From: JAQBXX01 sp947085325
Lineage (GTDB): Bacteria; Pseudomonadota; Gammaproteobacteria; SURF-13
DNA length: 64,000 bases
NCBI GenBank assembly: GCA_947085325.1
Contig: CAMTVY010000001.1
Coordinates: forward strand, 21,700-85,699
Reading direction: 5' to 3'
The notes beneath the pieces were generated by a model. The model did no database searches. It saw nothing but the letters and a program-made list of their open reading frames with translations, and was not told the DNA's origin. The translations under genes were made by a program, and so were the position numbers. Of the stretch, positions 7,293 through 16,997 are shown in pieces. Every line of letters starts with the position of its first letter. Position 1 is the stretch's first letter.

Positions 7293-7988
7293 TCAAACCG
7301 ATGCGGCGTACTCTGCGCCAACAATACTTCCATCTACCAGATGTATCTGGCGCTGGGTGAGGGCGGAGAGTTGGGTGTCGTGGGTGACGGTGATGACGGT
7401 TTGGCGATTGTCTTCTACCAGCCGCCTGAAAATGTCGAATACGATGTGGCCGCTTTTGGTGTCGAGGTTGCCGGTGGGTTCGTCGGCGAGAATGATCAGC
7501 GGATCGTTGGCGAGCGCGCGGGCAATGGCGACGCGCTGGCGCTGGCCGCCGGAGATCTGGTCGGGCCTGCGTTTGATTTCAGGGCTCAGCCCCAGTTCGT
7601 CGAGTATCTCGGTGGCGCGGGCGCGCATCTGGGGCTCGCTGCGCGCGCCGAGCTTGCGCATGGGCAGCATCACATTTTCGAGCACCGAAAACTCCGGCAG
7701 CAGAAAATGGAACTGAAACACAAAGCCGAGTTTTTTCAGGCGCAATGCGGCGAGTTCGCTGCGGCTCAGTTTGGAGGTGTCGCGGCCTTCGAGATAGACG
7801 GAGCCGCCGGTCGGCACGTCGAGCAGGCCGAGCAGGTAGAGCAGTGACGATTTGCCGGAGCCGGAGGGCCCGGTGATGGCGATGAATTCGCCGGGTTGCA
7901 CGGTGAGATTGATGTCACGCACCAGCGTGACCGGCAGCGGGCCGGGCAGTATCCGGGTGACGCAGTGTGTTTCGAGCAGGGGCGTCAT
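7293..7988 (-). CDS. MacB/LolD-type ABC transporter ATP-binding protein
   Basis: ATPase of an export-type ABC system. Walker A GPSGSGKSS, the Q-loop region FVFQFHFLLPEFSVLENVMLP (core FQFHFLLPEF), the ISGGQRQR signature, Walker B LIILADEPTGNLD and a switch histidine in VTHD are all intact in 231 residues. This belongs to the MacB/LolD/FtsE group, which pairs with FtsX-fold permeases. The start overlaps the permease stop as ATGA, so the two are translationally coupled. With the membrane fusion protein upstream they form a three-gene export unit. Substrate is unknown; an efflux or envelope-lipoprotein role is likely. Confidence 0.92.
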   Translation of the reverse strand: MTPLLETHCVTRILPGPLPVTLVRDINLTVQPGEFIAITGPSGSGKSSLLYLLGLLDVPTGGSVYLEGRDTSKLSRSELAALRLKKLGFVFQFHFLLPEFSVLENVMLPMRKLGARSEPQMRARATEILDELGLSPEIKRRPDQISGGQRQRVAIARALANDPLIILADEPTGNLDTKSGHIVFDIFRRLVEDNRQTVITVTHDTQLSALTQRQIHLVDGSIVGAEYAASV

Positions 7989-9229
7989 GCGGCGCCCCGG
8001 ATGATGTCCACCGGATTGAGGTGCGCCGCCTTGCGTGCGGGCAGCCAGGCGGCAAAGGCGGCAGAGAGGATGGCAAAGCCCCCGGCGATGAGGTAGTGGG
8101 TGATGCTGTAATACAGGATGAAGCCCTGGGCGGTGACGAAGCCCTCGATGTGGAAGCGTATGGTGCCGAGCAGGCGCGTGAGCCCGTAGCCCAGCGCCCA
8201 GCCCAGCAGGGTGCCGATCAGCCCGACCAGCAGGCCTTCGATGAGGAATATGCGGCGAATGTCGCGCTCCTCGAAGCCGATGGATTTGAGGATGCCGATG
8301 TCGCGGGTTTTTTCATGGATGACGGTGGAGATGATGTTGAAGATACCGAACGCCGCGACGATGAGGATGGCGCCCACGGTGGAGTACATGATGCCGTTCT
8401 GGATGACAAAGATGCCGAGGATGTTTTCGTAGGTTTCCTCCCACGACTCGGTGCGGTAGTCGAGGCGGGCCTCGATGCTGCTGGCGATGCTGCGCGCCTG
8501 GTTGACGTCGTTCAGGCGGATGCGTATCTGGTTGATGACGTTGGGCCGGTCTTGCAGTATCTGCGCCTTCTTGAGCAGGGCGTAGGATTCGAAATTGTCG
8601 ATCGGCGTGATGCCGGTGCGGAAGATGCCGACCACTTTCATTTTGAGGATGACGCCCGCAGGCGAGATGACCGACAAGGTGTCGTTTAATTCCGCCCCGA
8701 TTTTTTTCGCCACGCCGTCGCCGAGGATGATGCCGTTGGCGGCGGTGTGCAGGGCGTTGAGGCTGCCGGCGATGAGATCGTTTTCCAGATGGCTCACGCG
8801 CCGCTCATGCGGCGGCTCGATGCCGACCAGAGTGGCGGAGACGTCCTTCGAGCCATAACGCAGGAAGACTTGCCCGCGCAAGGTGGGTGCGGCGGCGAGG
8901 TCGGTGCGGCGGTTGAGTTCGGCGAGCACCGTGTCGGCGTCCTTGATGCCGCGCAATTCTTCGCGCGGTTTCAGGCCGTACAGGGTGACCACGCCGTCGC
9001 CAAACAGGCGCTGTACCGGTTGCGGCGGCGCGCTGCGGTATTCGTCCTTGATGGTGACGTGCGGCCACACGTCGATGACCTTGGAAATGAAGTAGACGTG
9101 AAAACCCTGCATCAAGGCGGCCATGGCAATGAAAAAGCCCACCCCCATCGCCACCCCGAGCACCGACACCAGGGTCTGGCGTTTGCGGTTACGTAGATGG
9201 GTTAGCGCTATCTCAACCGGCAGCCACAT
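7985..9229 (-). CDS. ABC transporter permease, MacB/FtsX fold
   Basis: A 414-residue permease: one N-terminal membrane helix (about residues 17-40), a large periplasmic MacB core domain, and three C-terminal helices of the FtsX domain (about 280-400). The ATG at 9229 is chosen because the protein then begins MWLPVEIALTHLRNRKRQTL, as in the family. The open frame extends 39 codons further, but those codons come from an inserted repeat. The base pattern AGAGG five nucleotides upstream of this ATG is part of that repeat's terminal inverted repeat, so the insertion seems to supply the ribosome binding site. Confidence 0.9.
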   Translation of the reverse strand: MWLPVEIALTHLRNRKRQTLVSVLGVAMGVGFFIAMAALMQGFHVYFISKVIDVWPHVTIKDEYRSAPPQPVQRLFGDGVVTLYGLKPREELRGIKDADTVLAELNRRTDLAAAPTLRGQVFLRYGSKDVSATLVGIEPPHERRVSHLENDLIAGSLNALHTAANGIILGDGVAKKIGAELNDTLSVISPAGVILKMKVVGIFRTGITPIDNFESYALLKKAQILQDRPNVINQIRIRLNDVNQARSIASSIEARLDYRTESWEETYENILGIFVIQNGIMYSTVGAILIVAAFGIFNIISTVIHEKTRDIGILKSIGFEERDIRRIFLIEGLLVGLIGTLLGWALGYGLTRLLGTIRFHIEGFVTAQGFILYYSITHYLIAGGFAILSAAFAAWLPARKAAHLNPVDIIRGAA

Positions 9230-9230
9230 G

Positions 9231-9369
9231 GGCACCTCTAAAAATATGTCTTTTGTTCCAATACTGCGTTGCAACTTGTCTCCGCTGCTCACATACTGGC
9301 TTGTATGCTCCGCTGCTCGCCTGCGCTGCGCCTTGTCTTGAATCAAAATCCATTATTTTTAGAGGTGCC
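9231..9369. mobile_element. MITE-like element, 139 bp, perfect 16-bp terminal inverted repeats, 6-bp target duplication
   Basis: The ends GGCACCTCTAAAAATA (9231-9246) and its exact complement (9354-9369) form terminal inverted repeats. Both sides carry CACATG (9225-9230 and 9370-9375), a target-site duplication. Inside, CTCCGCTGCTC occurs twice. There is no transposase gene. Removing the element plus one CACATG restores a junction in which the permease ATG follows the fusion-protein TGA by one base, i.e. a normal tight operon junction. This makes a real insertion very likely. Confidence 0.85.
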
Positions 9370-9375
9370 CACATG

Positions 9376-10386
9376 TCAGGGGGCGGGTGGTGCTTTGATG
9401 CGCACCCTGTCGCCCGCTTTCAGCCCCGGCGGCGGGGCAGCGATGAGGCTGTCGTTGTCGCTGAGGCCTGCGGTAATTTCGATGCGCTCTTCGTCGAGCG
9501 CGCCCGTGGTCACTGCGACTGGCATTGCCTTGCCGTCACGCACCAGCCATGCCTCGCCGTTTACTATGGCGTCGACGGGCACCAGCAGTGCCTGCGGGGC
9601 TTCACGCACGATGATGTTGATCTCGGTGGTCATGCCGATTTTGAGGCGGGTGTCGGCAGGCAGGCTGATACGCACGCGATAGCTTTTGTTGATCGGGTCG
9701 CCCATGGGCGTGATCTCGGCGACCGCGCCTTCCGGCGTTGCGCCCGGGAAGGCGTCGGCCTTGATCACCACGCGCTGGCCGGTTTTTACACGCGGGATGT
9801 CTTCTTCGTCCACTTCGGCGGTGATGCGCAGCGGGCTTACCTCGCCTACCCAGAATAGAATCTGTGTGCTGGTCACTGTTTCACCCGGTTCGCTGTCCTG
9901 GCGCAACACGATGCCGTCCATCGGCGCGCGCAGGCTGAGGTCGTTTACCACCTGCTGCGCGGCAGCGAGGTTGGCTTGCGCCTGCTTATGATCACTCACG
10001 GTGCGGTCATAGGACTGTTTGCCGACGTAGCCCTTCGCCAGCAGCGGCGTGAGGCGTTTCACTTCGCCTTGCAGCAGGCGCTCCTGCGCAGACAACTGGG
10101 CCGCCCGCGCCCGCGCTTCTATATCGTTCAGGCGCGCGAGTACCTGGCCGTGGGTAACCTGCTCGCCTTCGCGTACCAGTATCTGCTCGATGCGTGCCGT
10201 GCCTTTCGGCCCCACTTTGGCCCAACGCACCGGTTCGACATTGCCGGTGGCGTACACCGCCTCCACCGCCGGGCCGCGCAGGGGCTGTGTAACGGTGACA
10301 GTGACGGGCAGGGACAGAAAGTAATACGCGCCAGCACCGGCCAGCAGCACGAACAGGAGGGTAAAAATAAGGGGGCGTAGACGCAT
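9376..10386 (-). CDS. HlyD/RND-type periplasmic membrane fusion protein
   Basis: A 336-residue adaptor of an export system. One N-terminal membrane anchor (residues about 5-27) is followed by a biotinyl-lipoyl-like segment (VYATGNVEPVRWAKVGPKGTG-like strand, then VREGEQVTHGQVLARLND), a coiled-coil hairpin (about 90-145), the returning LSLRAPMDGIVLRQDSEPGETV strand and beta-barrel domains. It would bridge the ABC permease to an outer membrane channel; no TolC-like gene lies in the window. It is the first gene of the exporter operon, now separated from the permease by a MITE-like element. Confidence 0.9.
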   Translation of the reverse strand: MRLRPLIFTLLFVLLAGAGAYYFLSLPVTVTVTQPLRGPAVEAVYATGNVEPVRWAKVGPKGTARIEQILVREGEQVTHGQVLARLNDIEARARAAQLSAQERLLQGEVKRLTPLLAKGYVGKQSYDRTVSDHKQAQANLAAAQQVVNDLSLRAPMDGIVLRQDSEPGETVTSTQILFWVGEVSPLRITAEVDEEDIPRVKTGQRVVIKADAFPGATPEGAVAEITPMGDPINKSYRVRISLPADTRLKIGMTTEINIIVREAPQALLVPVDAIVNGEAWLVRDGKAMPVAVTTGALDEERIEITAGLSDNDSLIAAPPPGLKAGDRVRIKAPPAP

Positions 10387-10753
10387 TTTCCACTCACTTT
10401 ATAGGAACTGCCGCCGGATGACGATAGTGGCCGCCAAGCGGGCGGTGGCAAGGTTACCCACGGTGGGTCTGTTCTGGTAAGCTTACGCTATTCGGTGGGA
10501 CAAAAATGTACGCTGGCGCGGTCGCTCAGCGTGTATTTCTAAGGTATAGCCTTATGATGCGGTGGATAGGCTGGAGCAGCGCTATTCTGCAGCGGGTGCC
10601 GTTGCGCTCGCTTGAGCGGTTTGTGTCCGCACGGACGCTCGATTACAGTAGTATTGCCACAGTCACTTGGCGCGTGTGGCCAGTTCCCGCCGCAGGTGAG
10701 CGGGGAGATTCCACTCGCCTGTCAAGGGCGTTATTCCGGATGCTGCGCCAGCC
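10387..10753. other. Divergent intergenic region between the exporter and rng
   Basis: A 367-bp gap between two divergently transcribed units, so it should contain promoters for both. I could not pick a convincing -35/-10 pair on either strand. An 83-codon plus-strand frame (10506-10757) ends in an ATGA overlap with rng, but its product resembles nothing I know, lacks a clear ribosome binding site, and is Arg/Ser-rich like a GC-rich chance frame. Confidence 0.4.
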
Positions 10754-12223
10754 ATGAGTCGCGAAATCCTGATCAATGTCACGCCACGCGAAACGCGTGT
10801 TGCCGTCGTTGAAAACGGCGTGCTGCAGGATATTTTTGTGGAGCGCGCGCGCAAGCTGGGTCTGGTCGGTAACATATACAAGGGCCGTGTGAGCCGCGTA
10901 TTACCCGGCATGCAGGCTGCTTTCGTGGATGTCGGTCTGGAGCGCACTGCGTTCCTGCATGCCTCGGATATTCTCCCCCCCACCAATGGCGATGAGCCGG
11001 ACGAGAAAAAAACCAGCGAGCCGATTGCCTCGCTGTTGCGTGACGGCCAGGAGTTGCTGGTGCAGGTGGTGAAAGATCCGCTGGGCAGCAAAGGCGCGCG
11101 TCTCACCACCCAGATATCCATTGCCTCACGTTACCTTGTGTTCATGCCTAACACGACGCATATCGGTGTGTCGCAGCGGATTGAAGACCCTGCAGAACGC
11201 CAGCGCCTGAAGGATATCCTTAAGGAAAATATCCCGCCTGCGGCAGGTGGCGGCTACATCATCCGCACGGTGACGGAGGGAGTGAGCGCGGATGAGTTGC
11301 GTTCTGATATGGCGTTTCTGCACAAATTGTGGACGGCGATCGATGAGCGCGCGCGCAGCAAGGAGGCAGCGCCGCTGATTCATGAAGACTTGCCGCTGGT
11401 GATGCGCACCATGCGCGACCTGGTGGAGGTGGAGGTTGAAAAGGTGCGCATTGATTCGCGCGAAACCTGTCAGCGCGTGCTCCAGTTTGCACGGGAATTC
11501 ATTCCCCAGATCGTAGAGCGCATTGAACACTACCCGGGCGAGCGCCCGATCTTTGACCTCTACAGCGTGGAAGACGAAATTCAGAAGGCACTGGAGCGCA
11601 AGGTGCAACTGAAGTCGGGCGGTTATCTCATGTTTGACCAGACCGAGGCGATGACAACAATTGATGTCAATACGGGCGCCTTCGTGGGCCATCGCAATCT
11701 GGAAGAAACCATTTTCAAGACCAACCTGGAAGCGGCGCAAACTATCGCCCGCCAGCTCCGCCTGCGCAATCTGGGCGGCATCATCATTCTCGACTTTATC
11801 GACATGATCGACTCTGATCACCGGCGCCAGGTGTTGCGTGCGTTGAACAAGGCGCTGGAGCGTGATCATGCCAAGACCCACATCTCCGAAGTGTCCGCGC
11901 TGGGGCTGGTGGAGATGACGCGTAAGCGCACGCGCGAAAGCCTGGAACATGTGCTGTGTGAGCCGTGTCCGGCCTGTCAGGGACGGGGTTCGCTCAAGAC
12001 CGCCGAGACCGTGTGTTATGAAATCTTCCGTGAAATCCTGCGTGAGGCGCGCCAGTTCGAGGCGCAGCGTTTTCTGGTCATGGCCTCGCAGGAAGTGGTG
12101 GGTCTGCTGCTGGATGAAGAGTCCACCGGGCTGGCGGAGCTGGAGGAGTTCATCGGCAAGCAGATCCGGCTCCAGGTCGAGGCGCAGTACACGCAGGAAC
12201 AATACGACGTGGTGCTGACCTGA
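10754..12223 (+). CDS. rng: Ribonuclease G
   Basis: Endoribonuclease of the RNase E/G family that matures the 5' end of 16S rRNA and cleaves A/U-rich single-stranded RNA. It opens with the family start REILINVTPRETRVAVVENG, then an S1 domain (about residues 35-120, with the NIYKGRVSRVLPGMQAAFVD signature), the catalytic metal site aspartates in DVNTGAFVG and IILDFIDMID, and the zinc-link CEPCPACQGRG near residue 400. At 489 residues it matches RNase G and lacks the long C-terminal scaffold of RNase E. yhdP follows 8 bp downstream, the usual gammaproteobacterial order. Confidence 0.97.
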   Translation: MSREILINVTPRETRVAVVENGVLQDIFVERARKLGLVGNIYKGRVSRVLPGMQAAFVDVGLERTAFLHASDILPPTNGDEPDEKKTSEPIASLLRDGQELLVQVVKDPLGSKGARLTTQISIASRYLVFMPNTTHIGVSQRIEDPAERQRLKDILKENIPPAAGGGYIIRTVTEGVSADELRSDMAFLHKLWTAIDERARSKEAAPLIHEDLPLVMRTMRDLVEVEVEKVRIDSRETCQRVLQFAREFIPQIVERIEHYPGERPIFDLYSVEDEIQKALERKVQLKSGGYLMFDQTEAMTTIDVNTGAFVGHRNLEETIFKTNLEAAQTIARQLRLRNLGGIIILDFIDMIDSDHRRQVLRALNKALERDHAKTHISEVSALGLVEMTRKRTRESLEHVLCEPCPACQGRGSLKTAETVCYEIFREILREARQFEAQRFLVMASQEVVGLLLDEESTGLAELEEFIGKQIRLQVEAQYTQEQYDVVLT

Positions 12224-12231
12224 GGCACACA

Positions 12232-15200
12232 ATGCGCGCTACCCGCTACAGACTGCACGCTGCGTTACACCGGCTGATGGCGGCAAGCCATATCACGCTG
12301 CACCATACCTGGAAGATGGCCATCGGCGCGACTGCCGTCATCGTTATCACGGCGGGGGTGATTCTCGGTGTGGCGCGTCTGCTGTCGCCCATGCTGGGCG
12401 AATTTCGCGGCGACATCGAGGCCTGGGCCAGCGCTGCCACTGGCCAGCCGGTGAAGATCGGTGGACTCGAGGCGGACTGGTCGGGGTGGCTGCCGCAGAT
12501 CAAGCTGACCGATGTGCGCGTGTACGCCACGCAGGGCGAGCAGGTGCTGCTACGATTCAGTGATACGCTGATGCGCATTGACCCGCTGATTTATCTGCGC
12601 CACAGGCGCGTTGAGCCCAGCCATCTGGTGCTGGTGGGGGTGGATCTGTCGCTCATCCGTACGCCGGAAGGCAGTATCGTGTTGGAAGGATTCGAAGGCC
12701 GCGACCTGTCGGATGGCGTGTTCGTGCAATGGTTGTTACGACAGGGGCGGCTCGATGTACGGCACAGCCGGGTAGACTGGACCGATCAGGAGACGGGTAA
12801 GTCACGGCGGCGTTTCAATGACGTGAGCTTCTTGCTGCGGACGGATGGTAAGCGACATCAGTTGAATGGCGAACTGGAGTTACCCGGTACACAGCCCGGG
12901 CATGTGACGCTCGCGCTCGATTTCGGCGGCGATCTTGCCGCCCCTGTCAGCTGGGGCGGCAAGATGTACCTGCAAACGCAGGATGTCGACCTGGTACAGG
13001 TGCAGGAGTTGCTGCAATGGCCGGGCGCGGTGGCATCACAAGGTGCTGTTGATTTCATGCTTTGGGGTGAGTGGAGCGATACACGCCTGCAGCGACTGGA
13101 GGGCGAGGCTACGGCGCGCGACGTACGCCTCGTGGCTGCGGGGAAGCCAGTGTTGGAGGTGCGCCGGGTGAGTACGCAACTGCAGTGGCAGCGGGAAACG
13201 TATGGGTGGAATCTTGCGGCCGAGCGTTTTGTGATTGAGCGTGATACGGTTGCGCCTGCGATACGTTTGGCGGTTGTGTCATCCAAGGCGGCGGATGGAT
13301 CATCGGTGCTGGATGCGCGTGTGAGCGAGTGGCGCATCGAAGATGCCGCCGCACTGCTGCTGGCGACTGGTACGGCAGAGGCAGTGCTGCGAGCGCCACT
13401 TACCAGCATGCAGCCACGGGGTATATTGCGTGATGTGCGCGTGCGCGTTGCGTCACAGTCATCCGGCGGCACTTTCAAGAACTTCTATCTCAGCGCACGG
13501 GCCGAGGGTGTGCGTACGCATGCCTTCCAGTCCTTGCCCGCGCTCGATAATGTCAGTGGTATTTTGCAATGCGATGCAGACTCCGGCAGCTTCGAGATCG
13601 ACACACATCAGGGGCATGTTGTGTTCAGCGGTCTGCGCAAGCCGGTGATAATCAAACGTGCAACCGGCACGCTGGGTTGGGTGCGTACGGATCAGGGTTG
13701 GCGCGCCGGGATCAAGGGCGTGGAGCTCAATAACGATGATCTGAGTGTGCATACCAGCGGTGTGATCGAGTGGCCCCGCGACGGTTCATCCCCGAGCGTC
13801 AATCTGCGATCTGATTTTTCCAGCCCCAATATCGGGCACCTGCCGGACTATCTGCCGGATGCGTTACCCGCACCAGCGCGCACCTGGGTTACGCGCGCGC
13901 TGGTGACAGGTCGCATCCACTCAGGCAGCGCGGTTGTGCGCGGGCGGCTCAGCGATTTTCCGTTTGATGGCGGCAGCGGGGTGGCCGAGATACGCATGAT
14001 GCTGAGTGGGGCGGTGCTCGATTATGATCCGGGCTGGCCGTGGTTGGGAGATGTTGAGGGCGAAGTGATAGTTCGCGGTCGCAGTCTGGAGGTTAATGTT
14101 GTCTCCGGGAAAATACTCGACTCCGAAGTAAAGAAGGTGAGCGCCACGATTCCCGATATGACGCTGAAAGAGCCGCTGCTCACTGTGTTGGGCACAGCAC
14201 GCGGCGCGGCGACCGATGTGCTGCGCCTGCTGCGCGAGAGCCCACTCAAGAATACAGTGGCAGGCTACGTGGCGGGCGTGAGTGCACGCGGTGGAATCAC
14301 GCTCGATCTGGAGTTGTTGATACCGCTTTCCGCCCGGCCCAACCAGATCAAGGGTGCGTTGGCCTTCAAGGAGGGGGCGCTACGCTATGTGGATAAGCCG
14401 CAGGAGCGCGATATCGAGCTCACGCACATCAACGGCACGCTCAGCTTCAGCGGCGACTACCATATCACCGGCAATAATATTGACGCCACCCTGTACGGCC
14501 AGAAAGTGAAGCTTGCGCTGCGGACGGAAACGTCGGCTGCGGCAGGCAACGCCAGACAGTTGCTGGCGATCGAGGCACGCGGCAAGACCGATGTTGCCGG
14601 TATCGTGCGGCAACTGAAACAGATCGCGCCGGACATGCAGGCACGCACGTTGGACTGGCTAAGCGGCGACACTGACTGGGTTGGGACGCTGTATCTGCAG
14701 GCAGCTGCCGATAATGCCTCTTTTGAGAGTGAGTGGCGGCTGGCATCTTCGCTGCGGGGTATGGCGCTGAAACTGCCCGACCCGCTCGGCAAACCCGAGA
14801 CGGAGGCAGTGTCATTCATGGTCGAAAGTGCGCCGGCCTTAACCCCGCAGAACAGGCGCTTCAACCTGCATTACGGTAAGCGCATAAATGGCGCATTCGA
14901 ATTAGCGCGCACCAACAAGGTGTGGGAATTGGCGCGTGGCGAGCTGTATTTTGGTGCGGCCAAGGCGACCTTGCCGCCACAGGGCCTGCGCGTCAGTGGT
15001 GAGGTTGAGCGGTTCGCGCTGACAGAGTGGCTGCAATTTCTGGCCCAGGGCGACAACCGTGCAGGCGGTTTTACGGACAAGCTCAATGCCGTGGATGTAC
15101 ATGTGGGTGCGCTGGAAGTGTACGGTCAGAATTTCAGCGATATCCAGCTACGTGCGTCCCAGACGGCCCGGGCTTGGGAGGCGAATGTCAGTAGTGCGAC

Positions 15201-16149
15201 GCTGGCGGGCAGCCTGCATCTGGCGCGCGAGAAAGAGGCCATGCTGGTGATGAAGCTGGATCGCCTGCATCTCGGCAAGGTAACAGGAGGCGTGACCAAG
15301 GGCGCGGATCCACGCCAGTGGCCGGCATTGCGGGTCGATGTGGAAAATTTCAAATATGGCGATGCCAACCTTGGCCAGCTGCACCTTGATGCCGCCAAGC
15401 GCAGCCTCGGCTTGCGCATCGACAGCGTGAAGCTCACATCGCCAAACTTCCAGATCACCGGGCAGGGCGACTGGGTGATGGAGCAGGAACGACCCATGTC
15501 GCGCTTTACGGCCAAGGCCCGCGCGGATGACATGGGAAAAATGCTTACCGCCTTCGGCTACGACACCCCGGTCTCCGAAGGCAAGAGCCAGTTTGATCTT
15601 GCCGCCAGCTGGCCGGGTTCCCCCGCTGATTTCACGCTCGAGCAACTGAATGGTGACCTGGATCTGCGGGTAACCAAAGGGCGCCTGCTGGAAGTAGACC
15701 CCGGTGCCGGGCGGGTTTTTGGCTTGCTGAGCCTGCAGGCGTTGCCGCGCAGGTTGACGCTCGATTTCAGCGACCTGTTCTCCAGGGGGTTCAGTTTTGA
15801 TCGTATCGAAGGCAGTTTCGTGCTGGAAAACGGCAATGCCTATACCAATAACCTCGTCATGCAGGGTCCTGCGGCCAAGGTGACAGTGACAGGTCGCACG
15901 GGGCTTGCGGCCAAGGACTACGATCAAGTAGTCACGGTTCAGCCCGAGATCAGCGAGGGACTGTCCGTGGGCGCAGGGCTCGCGGGCGGGCCGATAGTGG
16001 GCTTGTCATTCTTTCTGGCCAACAAGCTGTTGCCGGGCCTCAAGGACATCGCAGCGTATCAATACACGATCAAAGGCCCATGGAAAGAGCCTGTCATTGC
16101 ACCTGTCGAAGCGGGCAAGGCGGAGGACGCGAAAAAGACCGCGGGCTGA
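12232..16149 (+). CDS. yhdP: YhdP family AsmA-like phospholipid transport protein
   Basis: A 1305-residue envelope protein with one N-terminal membrane helix (about residues 27-52) and a very long beta-rich periplasmic region of the DUF3971/AsmA-like type. E. coli YhdP, TamB and YdbH are bridge-like proteins that move phospholipid to the outer membrane. The C-terminal third ends with the conserved AsmA-like segment (RLLEVDPGAGRVFGLLSLQALPRRL, of which GAGRVFGLLSLQ is typical, then FSFDRIEGSF and GPAAKVTVTGRTGLAAKDYDQ). Its position directly after rng matches E. coli. A short gap then separates it from the cytochrome gene. Confidence 0.93.
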   Translation: MRATRYRLHAALHRLMAASHITLHHTWKMAIGATAVIVITAGVILGVARLLSPMLGEFRGDIEAWASAATGQPVKIGGLEADWSGWLPQIKLTDVRVYATQGEQVLLRFSDTLMRIDPLIYLRHRRVEPSHLVLVGVDLSLIRTPEGSIVLEGFEGRDLSDGVFVQWLLRQGRLDVRHSRVDWTDQETGKSRRRFNDVSFLLRTDGKRHQLNGELELPGTQPGHVTLALDFGGDLAAPVSWGGKMYLQTQDVDLVQVQELLQWPGAVASQGAVDFMLWGEWSDTRLQRLEGEATARDVRLVAAGKPVLEVRRVSTQLQWQRETYGWNLAAERFVIERDTVAPAIRLAVVSSKAADGSSVLDARVSEWRIEDAAALLLATGTAEAVLRAPLTSMQPRGILRDVRVRVASQSSGGTFKNFYLSARAEGVRTHAFQSLPALDNVSGILQCDADSGSFEIDTHQGHVVFSGLRKPVIIKRATGTLGWVRTDQGWRAGIKGVELNNDDLSVHTSGVIEWPRDGSSPSVNLRSDFSSPNIGHLPDYLPDALPAPARTWVTRALVTGRIHSGSAVVRGRLSDFPFDGGSGVAEIRMMLSGAVLDYDPGWPWLGDVEGEVIVRGRSLEVNVVSGKILDSEVKKVSATIPDMTLKEPLLTVLGTARGAATDVLRLLRESPLKNTVAGYVAGVSARGGITLDLELLIPLSARPNQIKGALAFKEGALRYVDKPQERDIELTHINGTLSFSGDYHITGNNIDATLYGQKVKLALRTETSAAAGNARQLLAIEARGKTDVAGIVRQLKQIAPDMQARTLDWLSGDTDWVGTLYLQAAADNASFESEWRLASSLRGMALKLPDPLGKPETEAVSFMVESAPALTPQNRRFNLHYGKRINGAFELARTNKVWELARGELYFGAAKATLPPQGLRVSGEVERFALTEWLQFLAQGDNRAGGFTDKLNAVDVHVGALEVYGQNFSDIQLRASQTARAWEANVSSATLAGSLHLAREKEAMLVMKLDRLHLGKVTGGVTKGADPRQWPALRVDVENFKYGDANLGQLHLDAAKRSLGLRIDSVKLTSPNFQITGQGDWVMEQERPMSRFTAKARADDMGKMLTAFGYDTPVSEGKSQFDLAASWPGSPADFTLEQLNGDLDLRVTKGRLLEVDPGAGRVFGLLSLQALPRRLTLDFSDLFSRGFSFDRIEGSFVLENGNAYTNNLVMQGPAAKVTVTGRTGLAAKDYDQVVTVQPEISEGLSVGAGLAGGPIVGLSFFLANKLLPGLKDIAAYQYTIKGPWKEPVIAPVEAGKAEDAKKTAG

Positions 16150-16267
16150 AGCCACAGGCCAAATCTGTTAGAATTTTGCATCCGCCGGTATGCTGGCACT
16201 GCATGCCGATACGTCAGTCCGGGCAGTGGATACTGATATTTTTAGTTACCAGAGAAGGAGGTTGCGT

Positions 16268-16795
16268 ATGAAACGAATCATTCTTATGTTCGGTGTATTG
16301 GCACTGGCACTGGGCGCGTGTGGCAAAGAGGAATCAACCACGATTACACCGACGCAGCAAGAGGCTGCGCCCGCAACCCCGGCCCCTCCCGCACCTGTGA
16401 CGATGACGGCGCCTGCACCAGAAGCTGCTCCCGCACCTGAACCAGCGCCTGTAGCGTCCGCTCCGGAAACCCCTGCGGCGGCACCAGTAGCACCCGCACC
16501 CGCTGCGGCTTCAGCCGGCGGAGTGCTGGACATGGAGGCGGGCACGGCGCTCGGCAAGCAGGGCGGCTGCTTCGCCTGTCACCATATGGAGCAGAAGCGT
16601 GTTGGCCCGGCCTGGAGTGAAGTGGGCAAGAAGTACAAAGGCGACGCGGGTGCGCGCGAGAATCTCATCAAGTGGGTGCACTCAGGCGGCACTGGCCGCT
16701 GGCAGATGGGTGTGATGCCGGCGTACTCCCCGCGCGTCTCCGACGCCGATATCGAGAAGCTGGTGGACTTTATCCTCTCGCTGCCCAGGGCGTAG
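16268..16795 (+). CDS. Class I cytochrome c lipoprotein (c551/c552-like)
   Basis: A 175-residue protein with a lipoprotein signal peptide ending in LALGAC (lipidated Cys at about residue 17), then an Ala/Pro-rich flexible linker of about 65 residues, then a small monohaem cytochrome c domain. The haem site is CFACH and the axial methionine is in MGVMPAYSP. It probably shuttles electrons while tethered to a membrane. The start at 16268 is supported by a very strong ribosome binding site, AAGGAGG, 6-7 bases upstream. The gene stands alone between yhdP and lepA; the redox partner is not evident. Confidence 0.9.
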   Translation: MKRIILMFGVLALALGACGKEESTTITPTQQEAAPATPAPPAPVTMTAPAPEAAPAPEPAPVASAPETPAAAPVAPAPAAASAGGVLDMEAGTALGKQGGCFACHHMEQKRVGPAWSEVGKKYKGDAGARENLIKWVHSGGTGRWQMGVMPAYSPRVSDADIEKLVDFILSLPRA

Positions 16796-16846
16796 CAGAG
16801 CGCGGCCCTGTTTATTATAGGGTGCAGACCAGGCCAGAAAACAAAT

Positions 16847-16871
16847 CCTCCCCCGTGCGGCAAGGGGGAGG
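16847..16871. terminator. Hairpin downstream of the cytochrome gene
   Basis: CCTCCCCC pairs with GGGGGAGG across a 9-base loop, about 50 bp after the cytochrome stop. No T-run follows, so it may be a weak terminator or a repeat hairpin. The rest of the roughly 200-bp gap before lepA contains another G/C-rich partial palindrome but nothing I can name. Confidence 0.45.
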
Positions 16872-16997
16872 TGCTCCATGAGCCTTGCTCCCTACTCCTT
16901 CGGATGGGGGCCGCTGTATCGAAGGCCGTGAAGGCCGCAGATAGCTGAGAGGGGGTGGTTTAAGGTATAATTTCCCCTTGCACCAAGGGTTTGGACA

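Noticed and set aside
9230..9346. N-terminal extension of the ABC permease (39 extra codons)
   Set aside because: These codons come from the inserted MITE-like element; the family N-terminus begins at the ATG at 9229.
10506..10757. 83-codon plus-strand ORF ending in an ATGA overlap with rng
   Set aside because: No recognisable family, no ribosome binding site, Arg/Ser-rich composition typical of GC-rich chance frames. Kept only as a note on the intergenic region.
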